A stretch of DNA of 64,000 nucleotides from Thiohalocapsa sp964524185 (lineage in GTDB: Bacteria > Pseudomonadota > Gammaproteobacteria > Chromatiales > Chromatiaceae), in contig CAZGCI010000008.1 of assembly GCA_964524185.1 (NCBI GenBank), forward strand, positions 4,909-68,908, written 5' to 3'. Below, piece by piece: positions 52,208 through 60,397 of the stretch (positions within the stretch are counted from its first letter, which is position 1; the number at the start of each line of letters is the position of its first letter). A model generated the notes under the pieces. The model saw only the letters and a list, made by a program, of their open reading frames with translations, made no database searches and had not been told where the DNA came from. A program made the translations under genes and the position numbers.

Positions 52208-53425
52208 CTAAAGTCGGCTGCGTAGGTCGCGCAGCGCAAAGCCGCACCAGCCGGCTGCGGGCGGCTCGACGCCGCGGGTGAGGGCCAAGGCCTGGAAGCG
52301 CTCGCCCATGGCCGCTGGCAGCACGAGCTGCTTGGCGCCGGCGGCGAGGTCGAGCAGGGCTGCTGGGTCCGCGGCGGCCGCTTGCAGATGGCGGTCTAGT
52401 CCGCAGCCGATGAGGAAGTTGGCCTGTGTGGTGTAGCCGGCGACGGCCAGCCCGGCGGCACTGCCGGCGCTGGCCACGGCGGTGAAGTCCACGTGCGCCG
52501 TGATGTCTTGCAGACCAATGTGAACATAGGGGTCCGCATGGGCCTGGTGGCGGTGGTGGCAGAGCAGGGTGCCGGCCTGGCGCTCCGGCAGGTAAAGCTC
52601 ATGGCGCGGATAGCCGTAATCGATGATGAGCAGCATGCCGGCCTCGAGACTAGCAGCGAGCAGCGCGAGCCAGGGCTCCAGCCGCAGATTGATCTCCCCG
52701 CAGAGCCCGTGCGCCAGGGTCGCCTGCGGTAAACCGAGGGCAGCCACGGCGGCCGCGAGCCCCGGCGTCAGCGGTGCTGCCGGGCGTTCGGCAAAGCCCT
52801 CGCCGTGTACCTGTACCACGATTTCTTGAACGGCCTCGCCAGCCTGCTCGGATGCCGTGCCCGGTGGGATGCAGAACCGGTGCACCGGCAGGGCGTCCAC
52901 CACTTCGTTGGCGAGGATCAGTCCGCGCAGCGCGCCGGGCGGCTCCTGCACCCAGACGACCCGCGCCGAGAGTGTCGGTAGCCTCGCCGCCAGCAGCCGA
53001 CGCTGGCGCTCGGCAAGGTCTGGACTCGGCTCCAGGATGTAGTAGCGCTCCGGCAGCCGCTGCGCTGCGGCCAGTGCCGGCAGCAGCGCGCAGGCGAGGG
53101 CGCCGCTGCCGGCGCCGAGCTCCAGGATGTCGCCGCCGTCGAGGGCGCCCAGCACCTCTGCGCATTGGGTGGCAACGCAGCGCCCGAAGAGGGGTGAGAG
53201 CTCCGGTGCCGTGACAAAGTCGCCGGTCGGCCCCAGCTTGGCACTGCCCGCGGCGTAGTAGCCGAGGCCAGGCGCGTAGAGGGCGAGCTCCATGTAGCGA
53301 TCGAAGGGGAGGGCGCCGCCGGCTGCAGCAATCTCCTGGCGCAGCAACGCGACGAGCGCCGCGCTGTGTGCCGCGGCCGCGGCTGATGGGTCTGCGCGCG
53401 CTGCTGGGGAGTGCGGGTCTGTCAT
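52208..53425 (-). CDS. SAM-dependent methyltransferase, NDUFAF7/MidA family
   Basis: A 405-residue member of the DUF185/COG1565 family. MELALYAPGLGYYAAGSAKLGPTGDFVTAPELSPLFGRCVATQ and ILELGAGSGALACALLPAL (SAM motif I) are diagnostic, as is LIIDYGYPRHELYLPERQAGTLLCHHRH. Human NDUFAF7 dimethylates an Arg of complex I subunit NDUFS2 during assembly; the bacterial protein's target is unproven but may be NuoD. ATG 53425 follows from MTDPHSPAARADP; the longer upstream frame overlaps the pteridine reductase gene antisense. It converges with the NDUFA9-like gene and diverges from the reductase. Confidence 0.9.
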   Translation of the reverse strand: MTDPHSPAARADPSAAAAAHSAALVALLRQEIAAAGGALPFDRYMELALYAPGLGYYAAGSAKLGPTGDFVTAPELSPLFGRCVATQCAEVLGALDGGDILELGAGSGALACALLPALAAAQRLPERYYILEPSPDLAERQRRLLAARLPTLSARVVWVQEPPGALRGLILANEVVDALPVHRFCIPPGTASEQAGEAVQEIVVQVHGEGFAERPAAPLTPGLAAAVAALGLPQATLAHGLCGEINLRLEPWLALLAASLEAGMLLIIDYGYPRHELYLPERQAGTLLCHHRHQAHADPYVHIGLQDITAHVDFTAVASAGSAAGLAVAGYTTQANFLIGCGLDRHLQAAAADPAALLDLAAGAKQLVLPAAMGERFQALALTRGVEPPAAGWCGFALRDLRSRL

Positions 53426-53536
53426 GGGCTGGCTGTGTTGCGGAAGCGGCTGGCGCGACGCGATTTTGCGGTGGCGGGAGTTTATCCCGTCACACCTGCC
53501 ATTGCCGCCGCACTGAAACCCTGGAGGATCACACGC

Positions 53537-54310
53537 TTGACCCAAGCCGAGCCACATCCGAGCCCAGACCGCCGGCCGGCGCAGCCGGTGGCACTCATCA
53601 CCGGCGCCGCTCAGCGCATCGGCGCCGCCATCGCCGCGGCGCTGCACGCGGCCGGTTTCGATCTGGTGCTGCACTATCGCCACTCCAGAGACGCCGCCGC
53701 GGCGCTCAAGGCAGAGCTGGAGGCGGGCCGCCCGGACTCGGTGTGCCTTGCGCGTGCCGACCTGCTGGACCCCCAGGCACCGGGTGTGCTCATGGACGCG
53801 GTGCGCGGCTTCCACAACCGCCTGGACGCACTGGTGAATAACGCCTCGAGCTTCTATCCGACGCCGCTTGCCGAGGCCACGGAGGCGCACTGGCACGAGC
53901 TCCTTGGGACCAACCTCAAGGCGCCCTTTTTCCTGGCGCAGGCGGCGGCGCCCCTGTTGACGGCCGTCGGTGGCTGCATCGTCAATCTGGTGGACATCCA
54001 CGCCGAGCGCCCGCACGCTGAGCATCCCGTGTATTCCATCGCCAAGGCCGGCAATGCGATGATGGTGCGCTCGCTGGCCCGGGAGCTCGGACCGGAGGTG
54101 CGGGTGAATGGCGTGTCGCCCGGCGCCATCCTCTGGCCGGATCAAGGGCTGTCGGCGTCGGCGAAGGAAACCATCTTGGAGCGCACGGCCCTGGCGCGGG
54201 CCGGCACGCCGGCGGATATCGCCCGCACGGTGCTGTTCTTGGTGCGAGACGCGCCCTACATCACCGGCCAGGTGATCGCCGTGGACGGCGGTCGCACCAT
54301 CCAGCAGTAG
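53537..54310 (+). CDS. Pteridine reductase-like SDR (PTR1/FolM type), first copy
   Basis: A short-chain dehydrogenase with TGAAQRIGAAIA as the nucleotide motif (the ArgIle variant typical of pteridine reductases), NNASSFYPTPL, and LVDIHAERPHAEHPVYSIAKAG. In PTR1-type enzymes an Asp replaces the usual catalytic Ser, seen here as VDIH before YSIAK. It would reduce dihydrobiopterin, dihydromonapterin or dihydrofolate with NADPH. Start TTG 53537 is chosen because GGAGGA sits eight bases before it; about 257 residues result. It begins a run of pterin-linked genes ending in folB. Confidence 0.85.
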   Translation: MTQAEPHPSPDRRPAQPVALITGAAQRIGAAIAAALHAAGFDLVLHYRHSRDAAAALKAELEAGRPDSVCLARADLLDPQAPGVLMDAVRGFHNRLDALVNNASSFYPTPLAEATEAHWHELLGTNLKAPFFLAQAAAPLLTAVGGCIVNLVDIHAERPHAEHPVYSIAKAGNAMMVRSLARELGPEVRVNGVSPGAILWPDQGLSASAKETILERTALARAGTPADIARTVLFLVRDAPYITGQVIAVDGGRTIQQ

Positions 54311-54362
54311 CCCCCGCCCCGACGCTACTGCACCGACCGACGATAGACCCTGGACGAGACCC

Positions 54363-54857
54363 ATGAGCGATGATGACAAGGCCCTGCTGCACCGCGGTGA
54401 CGCACGCAGCTCTCCCTATCCCGTGAGCCGGCTCGCGCCGGCATTCCAGGCGCCTGAGCTGGCTGCGGAGATCGCCCGCGCCGAGTCCATGTTGAGCGCA
54501 CGCACGGGCGCCAAGCTGCGCGTGATCGCCGACCAGATCAAGGCGCTCCAGGCGGAGGCGCGCAAGGTACTCGGCGAGGCTCGCGATGAGCAGGCGCTGA
54601 CCCACGCCGAGTGCGCCTTCAAGCGCATCCCGGGCAAGATCTACCATCTCTATCGGAAAGCCGGCGGCGGAACCTTTTTTTCCATGTTGTCGCCGGCCGA
54701 CTGGCGCGGCGCTCCCCCCCATGAGCACCTCGGCTCTTACCGACTGGAAAACGACTACGCCTGGACACCTGCCGAGGATCTGGACCGCGCCGATGACACG
54801 GGCGAGATCGTCGGCGAGCTTCTGCGCATCGGCGGGCTGCCGAGCGGCGACCAGTAA
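54363..54857 (+). CDS. DUF2452 family protein
   Basis: A 164-residue soluble protein. RVIADQIKALQAEARKVLGEARDEQALTHAECAFKRIPGKIYHLYRKAGGGTFFSMLSPADWRG closely follows the DUF2452 pattern, a family with a human relative (C1orf50) and no known reaction. The conserved KIPGKIYHLY-type and FSMLSPADW motifs are present. The gene lies 52 bases after a pteridine reductase and before a queuosine-precursor transporter in the same direction, so a part in pterin or deazapurine metabolism is possible but unproven. Confidence 0.8.
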   Translation: MSDDDKALLHRGDARSSPYPVSRLAPAFQAPELAAEIARAESMLSARTGAKLRVIADQIKALQAEARKVLGEARDEQALTHAECAFKRIPGKIYHLYRKAGGGTFFSMLSPADWRGAPPHEHLGSYRLENDYAWTPAEDLDRADDTGEIVGELLRIGGLPSGDQ

Positions 54858-54947
54858 TCGGACCGGACGAGCAAGCCCTGTTCCGCATCGGCCCGTGCAC
54901 GGCGGCCGGCCGCAACGAGACCGACTGTGTCCACACCGGAGCTCCGC

Positions 54948-55712
54948 ATGAGCACCCTTGGCATCGACACTGGCATGGCTGCTGCCGTGACGCACGGCCG
55001 TCGCTTCCTGTACTACGACCTGATCATGGCGGCGTTCGTGATCGTGCTGCTGTGCTCGAACCTGATCGGCCCGGCCAAGGTGTGCGAGATTGCGCTGCCC
55101 TTCACCGTGCCCGGCATCGGCGAGAGCCTGAGCTTTGGCGCGGGTAATCTGTTCTTCCCCATCAGCTATATCTTCGGCGACATCCTCACCGAGGTGTACG
55201 GCTATGCCCGCGCCCGCCGCGTGATCTGGGCGGGCTTCGGCGGGCTGGTGTTCGCCTCCGTGATGTCGGCCGTCATCATCGGGCTGCCGCCGGACCCGCA
55301 GGAGCCCTTCAACGAGACCTTGCAGCCGGCACTGGAGGTCGTCTTCGGCGGTACCTACCGGGTGGTCATGGCGTCCATCATCGCCTTTTGGGTCGGCGAT
55401 TTCGTCAACTCCTACGTCATGGCCAAGATGAAGGTCTGGACCCGCGGCAAATACCTGTGGACACGCACCATCGGCTCCACCATCGCCGGGCAAGGCGCCG
55501 ACAGTCTGCTGTTCTACCCCATCGCCTTCCTCGGCATCTGGTCCGCGCAGAGCATCCTCGCGGTGATCGCCTTCAATTTCGCCTTCAAGGTGTTGCTGGA
55601 GGCCTTGATGACACCCGTCACCTACCGTGTGGTGGGGTTCCTGAAACGCGCCGAGGGCGTTGACATCTATGACCGCGGAACCGACTTCACCCCCTTCTCG
55701 TTAAAGGACTGA
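54948..55712 (+). CDS. Queuosine precursor transporter (YhhQ/VUT family)
   Basis: A 254-residue membrane protein with six hydrophobic helices. LLCSNLIGPAKVCEI, FPISYIFGDILTEVYGYARARRVIW and GQGADSLLFYPIAFLG are typical of YhhQ-type transporters, which take up preQ0/preQ1 for queuosine tRNA modification. ATG 54948 follows GGAG; a seven-residue extension from GTG 54927 is unlikely. It sits between DUF2452 and a second pteridine reductase. Queuosine derives from GTP via the same dihydroneopterin-side enzymes, which may explain the location. Confidence 0.88.
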   Translation: MSTLGIDTGMAAAVTHGRRFLYYDLIMAAFVIVLLCSNLIGPAKVCEIALPFTVPGIGESLSFGAGNLFFPISYIFGDILTEVYGYARARRVIWAGFGGLVFASVMSAVIIGLPPDPQEPFNETLQPALEVVFGGTYRVVMASIIAFWVGDFVNSYVMAKMKVWTRGKYLWTRTIGSTIAGQGADSLLFYPIAFLGIWSAQSILAVIAFNFAFKVLLEALMTPVTYRVVGFLKRAEGVDIYDRGTDFTPFSLKD

Positions 55713-55719
55713 TCGCCGC

Positions 55720-56484
55720 ATGACCACCTCGGAACGCCCTGCTGCCCTCGTGACCGGTGCCGCCACCCGGCTCGGCCGCGAGTTTGCGCTGGCCCTCGCT
55801 GACATGGGCTATGACATCGCATTGCACTACCACAGCTCTGAGGGCGCAGCGGCAGATACCGCCGCCGCCATCCGCGCGCTGGGGGCGGCGGCAGTGCCTC
55901 TGCAGCAAGATCTTTCCCAGCACGCAGAACTGGCCGGCCTGCTGCGGCAGGCACGAGAGGCGTTGCCGAACCTATCGGTGCTGGTCAACAGCGCGTCCCG
56001 CTATGCAGCCGGGAATCTGGCGAGCACGCAGCCGGAAACCGTGTACGAGCAGTTCGCGGTCAATCTCGTGGCCCCCATGGAGCTGATGCGGGCCTTCGCA
56101 GCCGGCGTCGACACCGCCTGTGTGGTCAACATCATCGACAACAAGGTCGCCTACGCCCAGTACGACTACGCGGCCTACCTGTTATCGAAAAAGAGCCTGG
56201 CGGAGCTGACCCGGATGGCCGCCCTGGAGTACGCGCCCCGCATCCGCGTCAATGGCCTCTCCCCCGGGGTGGTCATGCCCATGTCGAGCCGCACCGACGC
56301 GTACCTGCGCTGGCGTCTGGATGGTATCCCGTTGCAGCGTCAAGGCAGTCCGGCGCACCTCTGCCAGGCGCTGCGGTATTTGGTCACCAACGACTTCGTC
56401 ACCGGCCAGATCCTCACCGTCGACGGCGGTGAGGGTATGTTCCAAGTGGGGCGCAACACCGAAAACTGGCCGGGCGGGGTATGA
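55720..56484 (+). CDS. Pteridine reductase-like SDR, second copy
   Basis: A 254-residue SDR with TGAATRLGREFALALADMGYDIALHYHSS (nucleotide motif with ThrArgLeuGly), NSASRYAAGNLAST, and NIIDNKVAYAQYDYAAYLLSKKSL, where Asp takes the place of Ser and YLLSK is the YxxxK motif. That again is the PTR1/FolM pattern, but the sequence differs clearly from the copy at 53537, so they are paralogues rather than a recent duplicate. Its stop overlaps the folK start by four bases (ATGA), tying it to pterin metabolism. Dihydromonapterin reductase is the most likely role. Confidence 0.85.
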   Translation: MTTSERPAALVTGAATRLGREFALALADMGYDIALHYHSSEGAAADTAAAIRALGAAAVPLQQDLSQHAELAGLLRQAREALPNLSVLVNSASRYAAGNLASTQPETVYEQFAVNLVAPMELMRAFAAGVDTACVVNIIDNKVAYAQYDYAAYLLSKKSLAELTRMAALEYAPRIRVNGLSPGVVMPMSSRTDAYLRWRLDGIPLQRQGSPAHLCQALRYLVTNDFVTGQILTVDGGEGMFQVGRNTENWPGGV

Positions 56485-56903
56485 GCGCCGCAGCACTGCA
56501 TCAGGCGCTGGTGTCCGTCGGCTCCAACATCGAGCCGGAGACCAACATCGAGCGCGCGCGCATCATCGTGGCCGACGAGCAGCACCTGTTGGACGAGGCG
56601 ACGGTGATTCGCACCAAGCCTGAGGGTTACCTGGCGCAGCCGGACTTTCTCAATGGGGCTTGGCTGGTGGGAACACGCTTGGATCGCCAGGCCTTTGTGG
56701 CGTTCCTCAAACAGGTGGAGGATCGTCTAGGCCGCAAGCGGGGCGGCGTGAAGGCGGGGCCGCGCGTCATCGACTTGGACCTGATCGGTTGGGATGGCCG
56801 GGTGGTGCACGCCGACTATCCCGCCAAGGGCTATGTTGCCGTTCCGGTGGATGAGCTGTTGGCTCGACGGGGCTTGGCGCTGATCACCGCTGCCGGCGAT
56901 TGA
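56481..56903 (+). CDS. folK: Pterin pyrophosphokinase HppK-like (FolK)
   Basis: FolK transfers pyrophosphate from ATP to 6-hydroxymethyl-dihydropterin in folate synthesis. LVSVGSNIEPETNIERA is the family N-terminus, DFLNGAWLVGTRLDRQAFVAFLKQVEDRLGRKRGG contains the RxGxKxGPRxIDLDLI motif as KRGGVKAGPRVIDLDLIGW. The protein is 140 residues, slightly shorter than the usual 155-160. It is translationally coupled to the SDR upstream and converges on folB, which makes the previous folate intermediate. Confidence 0.9.
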   Translation: MSAAALHQALVSVGSNIEPETNIERARIIVADEQHLLDEATVIRTKPEGYLAQPDFLNGAWLVGTRLDRQAFVAFLKQVEDRLGRKRGGVKAGPRVIDLDLIGWDGRVVHADYPAKGYVAVPVDELLARRGLALITAAGD

Positions 56904-56993
56904 GCCGGCGAAGCCCTGGGGTCCTGAGCTTCCTGCGACGATGTGAAGTGCGCGGCGCGCACCACGCGTTTGCCGCCGGTGGTTTTGGGCGGG

Positions 56994-57353
56994 TCAAACG
57001 GGCCGCGTGCCCCGCTCGATGACGACGCCGACCCCTTCGGCGTCGGAAATGGCACCCACCTTGTCCAGACGGATGCGCACCCAGGGCACACCGAACTCCT
57101 CGCGAATCAGTGCGGCGCACCGTTCCGCCAACGTCTCCACCAACTGAAACTCGGACCCGCCGACGAACTCCTTTAGGCGCTTGGAGATGGTCTTGTAATC
57201 GAGCGCGTCTTCGATATGGTCGCTGGCGGCGGCCCGATCCACGTCGGTTGCCATTTCGACGTCCAGCACCACCGGTTGCCTGATCGTGCGCTCCCAGTCA
57301 TAGATGCCAATGACGGTTTCGATGCGCAGCTGGCGCAGAAAGACGATGTCCAT
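56994..57353 (-). CDS. folB: Dihydroneopterin aldolase FolB
   Basis: The 119-residue protein begins MDIVFLRQLRIETVIGIYDWERTIRQPVVLDVEM, which is the conserved FolB/FolX start, with DALDYKTISKRLKEFV and LVETLAERCAALI; the conserved Tyr and Lys/Glu near the active site are visible (DYKTI, QLVETLAE). It cleaves dihydroneopterin to 6-hydroxymethyl-dihydropterin. ATG 57353 is used; ATG 57368 is an alternative, and the leader is a G-rich heptad tract. It converges with folK, placing two successive enzymes of folate synthesis together. Confidence 0.93.
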   Translation of the reverse strand: MDIVFLRQLRIETVIGIYDWERTIRQPVVLDVEMATDVDRAAASDHIEDALDYKTISKRLKEFVGGSEFQLVETLAERCAALIREEFGVPWVRIRLDKVGAISDAEGVGVVIERGTRPV

Positions 57354-57391
57354 TGGGGTAGGGGTCATTGGGCCAGGGGCCATTAGGCAAG
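57354..57391. repeat. G-rich heptad-like tract upstream of folB
   Basis: GGGGTAGGGGTCATTGGGCCAGGGGCCATTAGG-like sequence immediately before the folB start on the complementary strand. It resembles the heptad tracts at 23507 and 58178. Confidence 0.5.
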
Positions 57392-57528
57392 AGGTGAGTG
57401 GCTCGGGCTTGGATTGGAGCCTGAAGGTTGTCACAGTTCTGTCATTTCGCAAGCGGGACGGCGCTCACGGGCGCTGGCGAGTGGGCGGCGCTTGACCGCG
57501 GCGGGCGCAGCCGGTCCAATGCGGCGCC

Positions 57529-58164
57529 ATGGACACGTCGCTGCTCGTCTCCGTTGGGCTGGTGCTGGTCGCCTATCTGCTGGGCTCCATCTCCAGTGCT
57601 ATCCTGGTCTGCCGGCTGATGGGGCTGCCAGACCCGCGCACCCAGGGCTCCAACAACCCCGGCGCCACCAACGTGCTGCGCATCGGTGGGCCCAAGGCAA
57701 AGCCGGCGGCGGCCGTGACCCTCGCCGGCGACATGCTGAAGGGCGTGCTGCCCATGCTGGCTGCGCACGCCGTCGGCGCCGTGCCGCTGACGCTGGCGCT
57801 GACGGGCATCGCCGCCTTTGCGGGGCATCTGTTCCCGGTGTTCTTCCGCTTCCGCGGCGGCAAGGGTGTGGCCACTGCCCTCGGCGTGCAATTCGGCCTC
57901 TACTGGCCCATCGGCGCAGTCACAGCGGCCGTTTGGCTCTTCGTGGCCAAGGTGCTCAAGATCTCGTCGCTGTCCGCGCTCATCTCCATGGCCCTTGCGC
58001 CAGCGGTTGTCTGGGTGCTCTGGCCGCAGCCCGAGTTCATTGGCATGCAGCTGGTGATCACGGGGCTCCTATTCCTGCGCCACCGCAGCAACATTCGCAA
58101 GCTCCTGCGCGGGCAGGAGGACCGGATCGGCGCACCCGCGAAGGAAGGTGCGAGCGGCGAATGA
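57529..58164 (+). CDS. plsY: Acyl-phosphate glycerol-3-phosphate acyltransferase PlsY
   Basis: PlsY starts phospholipid synthesis by moving an acyl group from acyl-phosphate to glycerol-3-phosphate. The 211-residue membrane protein has the three cytoplasmic motifs: SGNPGATNVLR-type as GSNNPGATNVLR, FFRFRGGKGVATALGVQF, and LLFLRHRSNIRKLLRGQEDRIG. Five membrane helices are visible. It converges with tsaD, the usual gammaproteobacterial plsY/tsaD divergence being altered here by the repeats between them. ATG 57529 has no strong ribosome site; the family start agrees. Confidence 0.95.
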   Translation: MDTSLLVSVGLVLVAYLLGSISSAILVCRLMGLPDPRTQGSNNPGATNVLRIGGPKAKPAAAVTLAGDMLKGVLPMLAAHAVGAVPLTLALTGIAAFAGHLFPVFFRFRGGKGVATALGVQFGLYWPIGAVTAAVWLFVAKVLKISSLSALISMALAPAVVWVLWPQPEFIGMQLVITGLLFLRHRSNIRKLLRGQEDRIGAPAKEGASGE

Positions 58165-58177
58165 CCATTGCTGGGTC

Positions 58178-58194
58178 AGGGGCTAGGGGCTAGG
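58178..58194 (+). repeat. AGGGGCT heptads between plsY and tsaD
   Basis: AGGGGCTAGGGGCTAGG, two AGGGGCT units plus AGG, in the short convergent gap. It is the complement of the AGCCCCT units at 33321-33341. Confidence 0.7.
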
Positions 58195-58197
58195 CTC

Positions 58198-59223
58198 CTA
58201 AATTGCCGGCAGCTCCTCCAGCGGCCATCTGGGTCTCGCCGTGAAGGCCAGCGGCTCCACTTGTCCGGCCGCCAGGCGCTCGTGCCCAGCGTAGGCGATC
58301 ATTGCGCCGTTGTCGGTGCACAGCGCCGGGCGTGGGTAGAAGGCGCGGCCGCCGCGCGCGGTCATCATGGCGTCCATCCGCTCGCGCAGGCGGCGGTTGG
58401 CACTGACGCCGCCGGCGAGTACGAGCCGGTCACTGCCGGCGGCGGCCACAGCGCGGCGGCATTTGATGACCAACGTGTCCACCACCGCGTCCTCGAAGGC
58501 GCGGGCAATGTCGGCGCGGGCCTGCTCGGTGTCGGGACGGCTCGCCAGCTCGTTGCGCACCGCATTGAGCGCGAATGTCTTGAGCCCGCTGAAGCTAAAG
58601 TCGAGGCCCGGGCGGTCCGTCATGGGCCGGGGGAAGACGTAGCGGCCCGGCTCGCCGTGCTCGGCGAGCTTCGCGAGCGCCGGGCCGCCGGGGTAGGGGA
58701 GACCTAGTATTTTGGCCGTCTTGTCGAAGGCCTCACCGGCGGCGTCGTCCACGGACTCCCCGAGCAGCCGGTAGCGGCCCACCGCCGCCACTGCCACCAG
58801 CTGCGTATGGCCGCCTGAGACGAGTAGGGCAACGAAGGGGAAAGCCGGCGCCGGCGTCTCCAGCAGCGGCGCCAGCAGGTGTCCCTCCATATGGTGCACG
58901 CCGATGGCCGGGATGCCCCAGCCCCAGGCGAGGCTCCGGCCCAGTCCCGCTCCGACCAGCAGCGCACCCACCAATCCGGGGCCCGCGGTGTAGGCGATGC
59001 CGTGAAGATCCGCGGGGCTGGTGTCCGCGTCGGACATCACCAACCGGATAAGCGGCGTTAGCCGCCGGATATGGTCGCGGGAGGCCAGCTCCGGCACCAC
59101 ACCGCCGTAGGTCGCGTGTAGGTCCACCTGGCTATGCACGGTATGTGCAATGAGACCGGCGTCACCGTCGTAGATCGCGACGCCGGTCTCGTCGCAGGAC
59201 GTTTCGATGCCGAGGACGCGCAT
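58198..59223 (-). CDS. tsaD: tRNA threonylcarbamoyladenosine transferase TsaD
   Basis: TsaD moves threonylcarbamoyl onto A37 of ANN-decoding tRNAs with TsaB and TsaE. MRVLGIETSCDETGVAIYDG starts the ASKHA fold, His111 and His115 in GVHHMEGHLLAP bind iron, and VSGGHTQLVAV, GEAFDKTAKILGLPYPGG and LVLAGGVSANRRLRE are invariant. ATG 59223 gives 341 residues; the longer upstream frame has no homology. It is divergent from rpsU, the conserved arrangement around the macromolecular synthesis operon. Confidence 0.97.
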   Translation of the reverse strand: MRVLGIETSCDETGVAIYDGDAGLIAHTVHSQVDLHATYGGVVPELASRDHIRRLTPLIRLVMSDADTSPADLHGIAYTAGPGLVGALLVGAGLGRSLAWGWGIPAIGVHHMEGHLLAPLLETPAPAFPFVALLVSGGHTQLVAVAAVGRYRLLGESVDDAAGEAFDKTAKILGLPYPGGPALAKLAEHGEPGRYVFPRPMTDRPGLDFSFSGLKTFALNAVRNELASRPDTEQARADIARAFEDAVVDTLVIKCRRAVAAAGSDRLVLAGGVSANRRLRERMDAMMTARGGRAFYPRPALCTDNGAMIAYAGHERLAAGQVEPLAFTARPRWPLEELPAI

Positions 59224-59452
59224 GGGGCATGCCGAGGGGGCTGGTTGGACTTGGCACGCTGCCGCTGCGCCCGGCGGGGCCCCAGCGGCCGCCGCTTGAC
59301 GCTTGTCAGCGCTGACGAACAGCAGGCATAATGCGGGATTACGCATGCGATGACTAGAGCTGCGCCATGCCCTTTAAGGCTCGCCCAACGGCGGGCAGCG
59401 CCGACGAGCTTGGTCCCGCACGCTATCCTCGTGCCACTTTCAAGGATTCTTC

Positions 59453-59668
59453 ATGCCCAGCGTCCGAATCAAAGAAAACGAGCCCTTCGAGGTCGCCCTG
59501 CGGCGTTTCAAGCGCTCCTGTGAAAAGGCCGGCGTCCTCGCGGAAGTCCGCCGCCGCGAGTTCTATGAAAAGCCCACGTCTGAGCGCAAGCGCAAAAAGG
59601 CCGCCGCCGTGAAGCGCCACCACAAGAAGCTCTCCCGCGAGGCGCGGCGCTGGGAACGCCCGTACTAA
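59453..59668 (+). CDS. rpsU: Ribosomal protein bS21
   Basis: A 71-residue basic protein beginning MPSVRIKENEPFEVALRRFKRSCEKAGVLAEVRRREFYEKP, the bS21 consensus, ending RRWERPY. It binds the 30S platform near the anti-Shine-Dalgarno and aids initiation. AAGGA is eight bases before ATG. It opens the rpsU-dnaG-rpoD macromolecular synthesis operon, here with yqeY inserted. A copy of repeat A begins at its stop codon and separates it from yqeY, so expression downstream might be uneven. Confidence 0.97.
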   Translation: MPSVRIKENEPFEVALRRFKRSCEKAGVLAEVRRREFYEKPTSERKRKKAAAVKRHHKKLSREARRWERPY

Positions 59669-59775
59669 GGGACCGTCCGCAAATAACCTGCGCACCTTGC
59701 TTCCACTTTCGCCCGCTTTCTTTGTCGGGGCGAGGCTTACATAGCCCGGCTATGCGCCCCTCGCCGCTTCGCGAA
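59668..59775 (+). repeat. Dispersed 108-bp repeat A, copy 2
   Basis: Inverted match to 1430..1537, about 93 percent identical by eye. It begins at the rpsU stop codon and ends 17 bases before yqeY, so it occupies the whole gap in the macromolecular synthesis operon. The ATAGCCCGGCTAT hairpin could affect transcript stability or termination. Confidence 0.8.
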
Positions 59776-59792
59776 CCTGAGAGCCTGCAGCC

Positions 59793-60239
59793 GTGATGCT
59801 CAAGCAGCGTCTGACCGACGACATGAAGGCCGCAATGAAGGCCGGCGACAAACCGCGCCTCGGTGTTATCCGACTGATCAATGCCGCCGTCAAACAGCGC
59901 GAGGTCGATGAGCGCATCGAGCTAACCGACGCCGACGTGCTCGCCGTGATCGAGAAGATGGTGAAGCAGCGGCGGGACTCCATCGCCCAGTACGAGGCCG
60001 CAGCGCGCGAGGATCTCGCCGCGATCGAGCGGTTCGAGATCGAGGTTTGTCAGGATTACCTGCCTGAAGCCCTCTCCGAGGCCGAAGTCGAGGCCCTCAT
60101 CGACGATGCCGTTGCGGCCACCGGCGCGGCCTCGGTGCGGGACATGGGCAAGCTCATGGCCATGCTGAAGCCGAAATTGCAAGGCCGCGCCGACATGGGT
60201 GAGGTCGGTAAGCGCGTGAAAGCCCGCCTCGCAGGCTAA
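59793..60239 (+). CDS. yqeY: GatB/YqeY domain protein
   Basis: A 148-residue helical protein starting MLKQRLTDDMKAAMKAGDKPRLGVIRLINAAVKQREVDE with IEVCQDYLPEALSEAEVEALIDDAVAATGAASVRDMGKLMAMLKPKLQGRADMG, which is the YqeY pattern related to the C-terminal domain of GatB amidotransferase. YqeY may bind tRNA or aid amidation, but its role is not settled. It lies between rpsU and dnaG, a common bacterial order, with repeat A just upstream. Confidence 0.95.
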   Translation: MMLKQRLTDDMKAAMKAGDKPRLGVIRLINAAVKQREVDERIELTDADVLAVIEKMVKQRRDSIAQYEAAAREDLAAIERFEIEVCQDYLPEALSEAEVEALIDDAVAATGAASVRDMGKLMAMLKPKLQGRADMGEVGKRVKARLAG

Positions 60240-60397
60240 GGTCCGCTCGATCCGGTCTTTCTCCGCTCGGCCCAGGCCGGCTCGGGCAGTGTCGGTTGGG
60301 CGCTGAGTGCCAGGCGGCCCCCCGAGCCGCATGACGTATCCCTGCCCGGCGCCGCGACCATGATGCCGCGACTCGCTTTCGCCGTGAGGTGGTGAGG

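Noticed and set aside
54261..55493. 410-residue minus-strand frame across the queuosine transporter
   Set aside because: Opposite a well-supported membrane protein gene; His/Arg/Gly-rich, no start signal.
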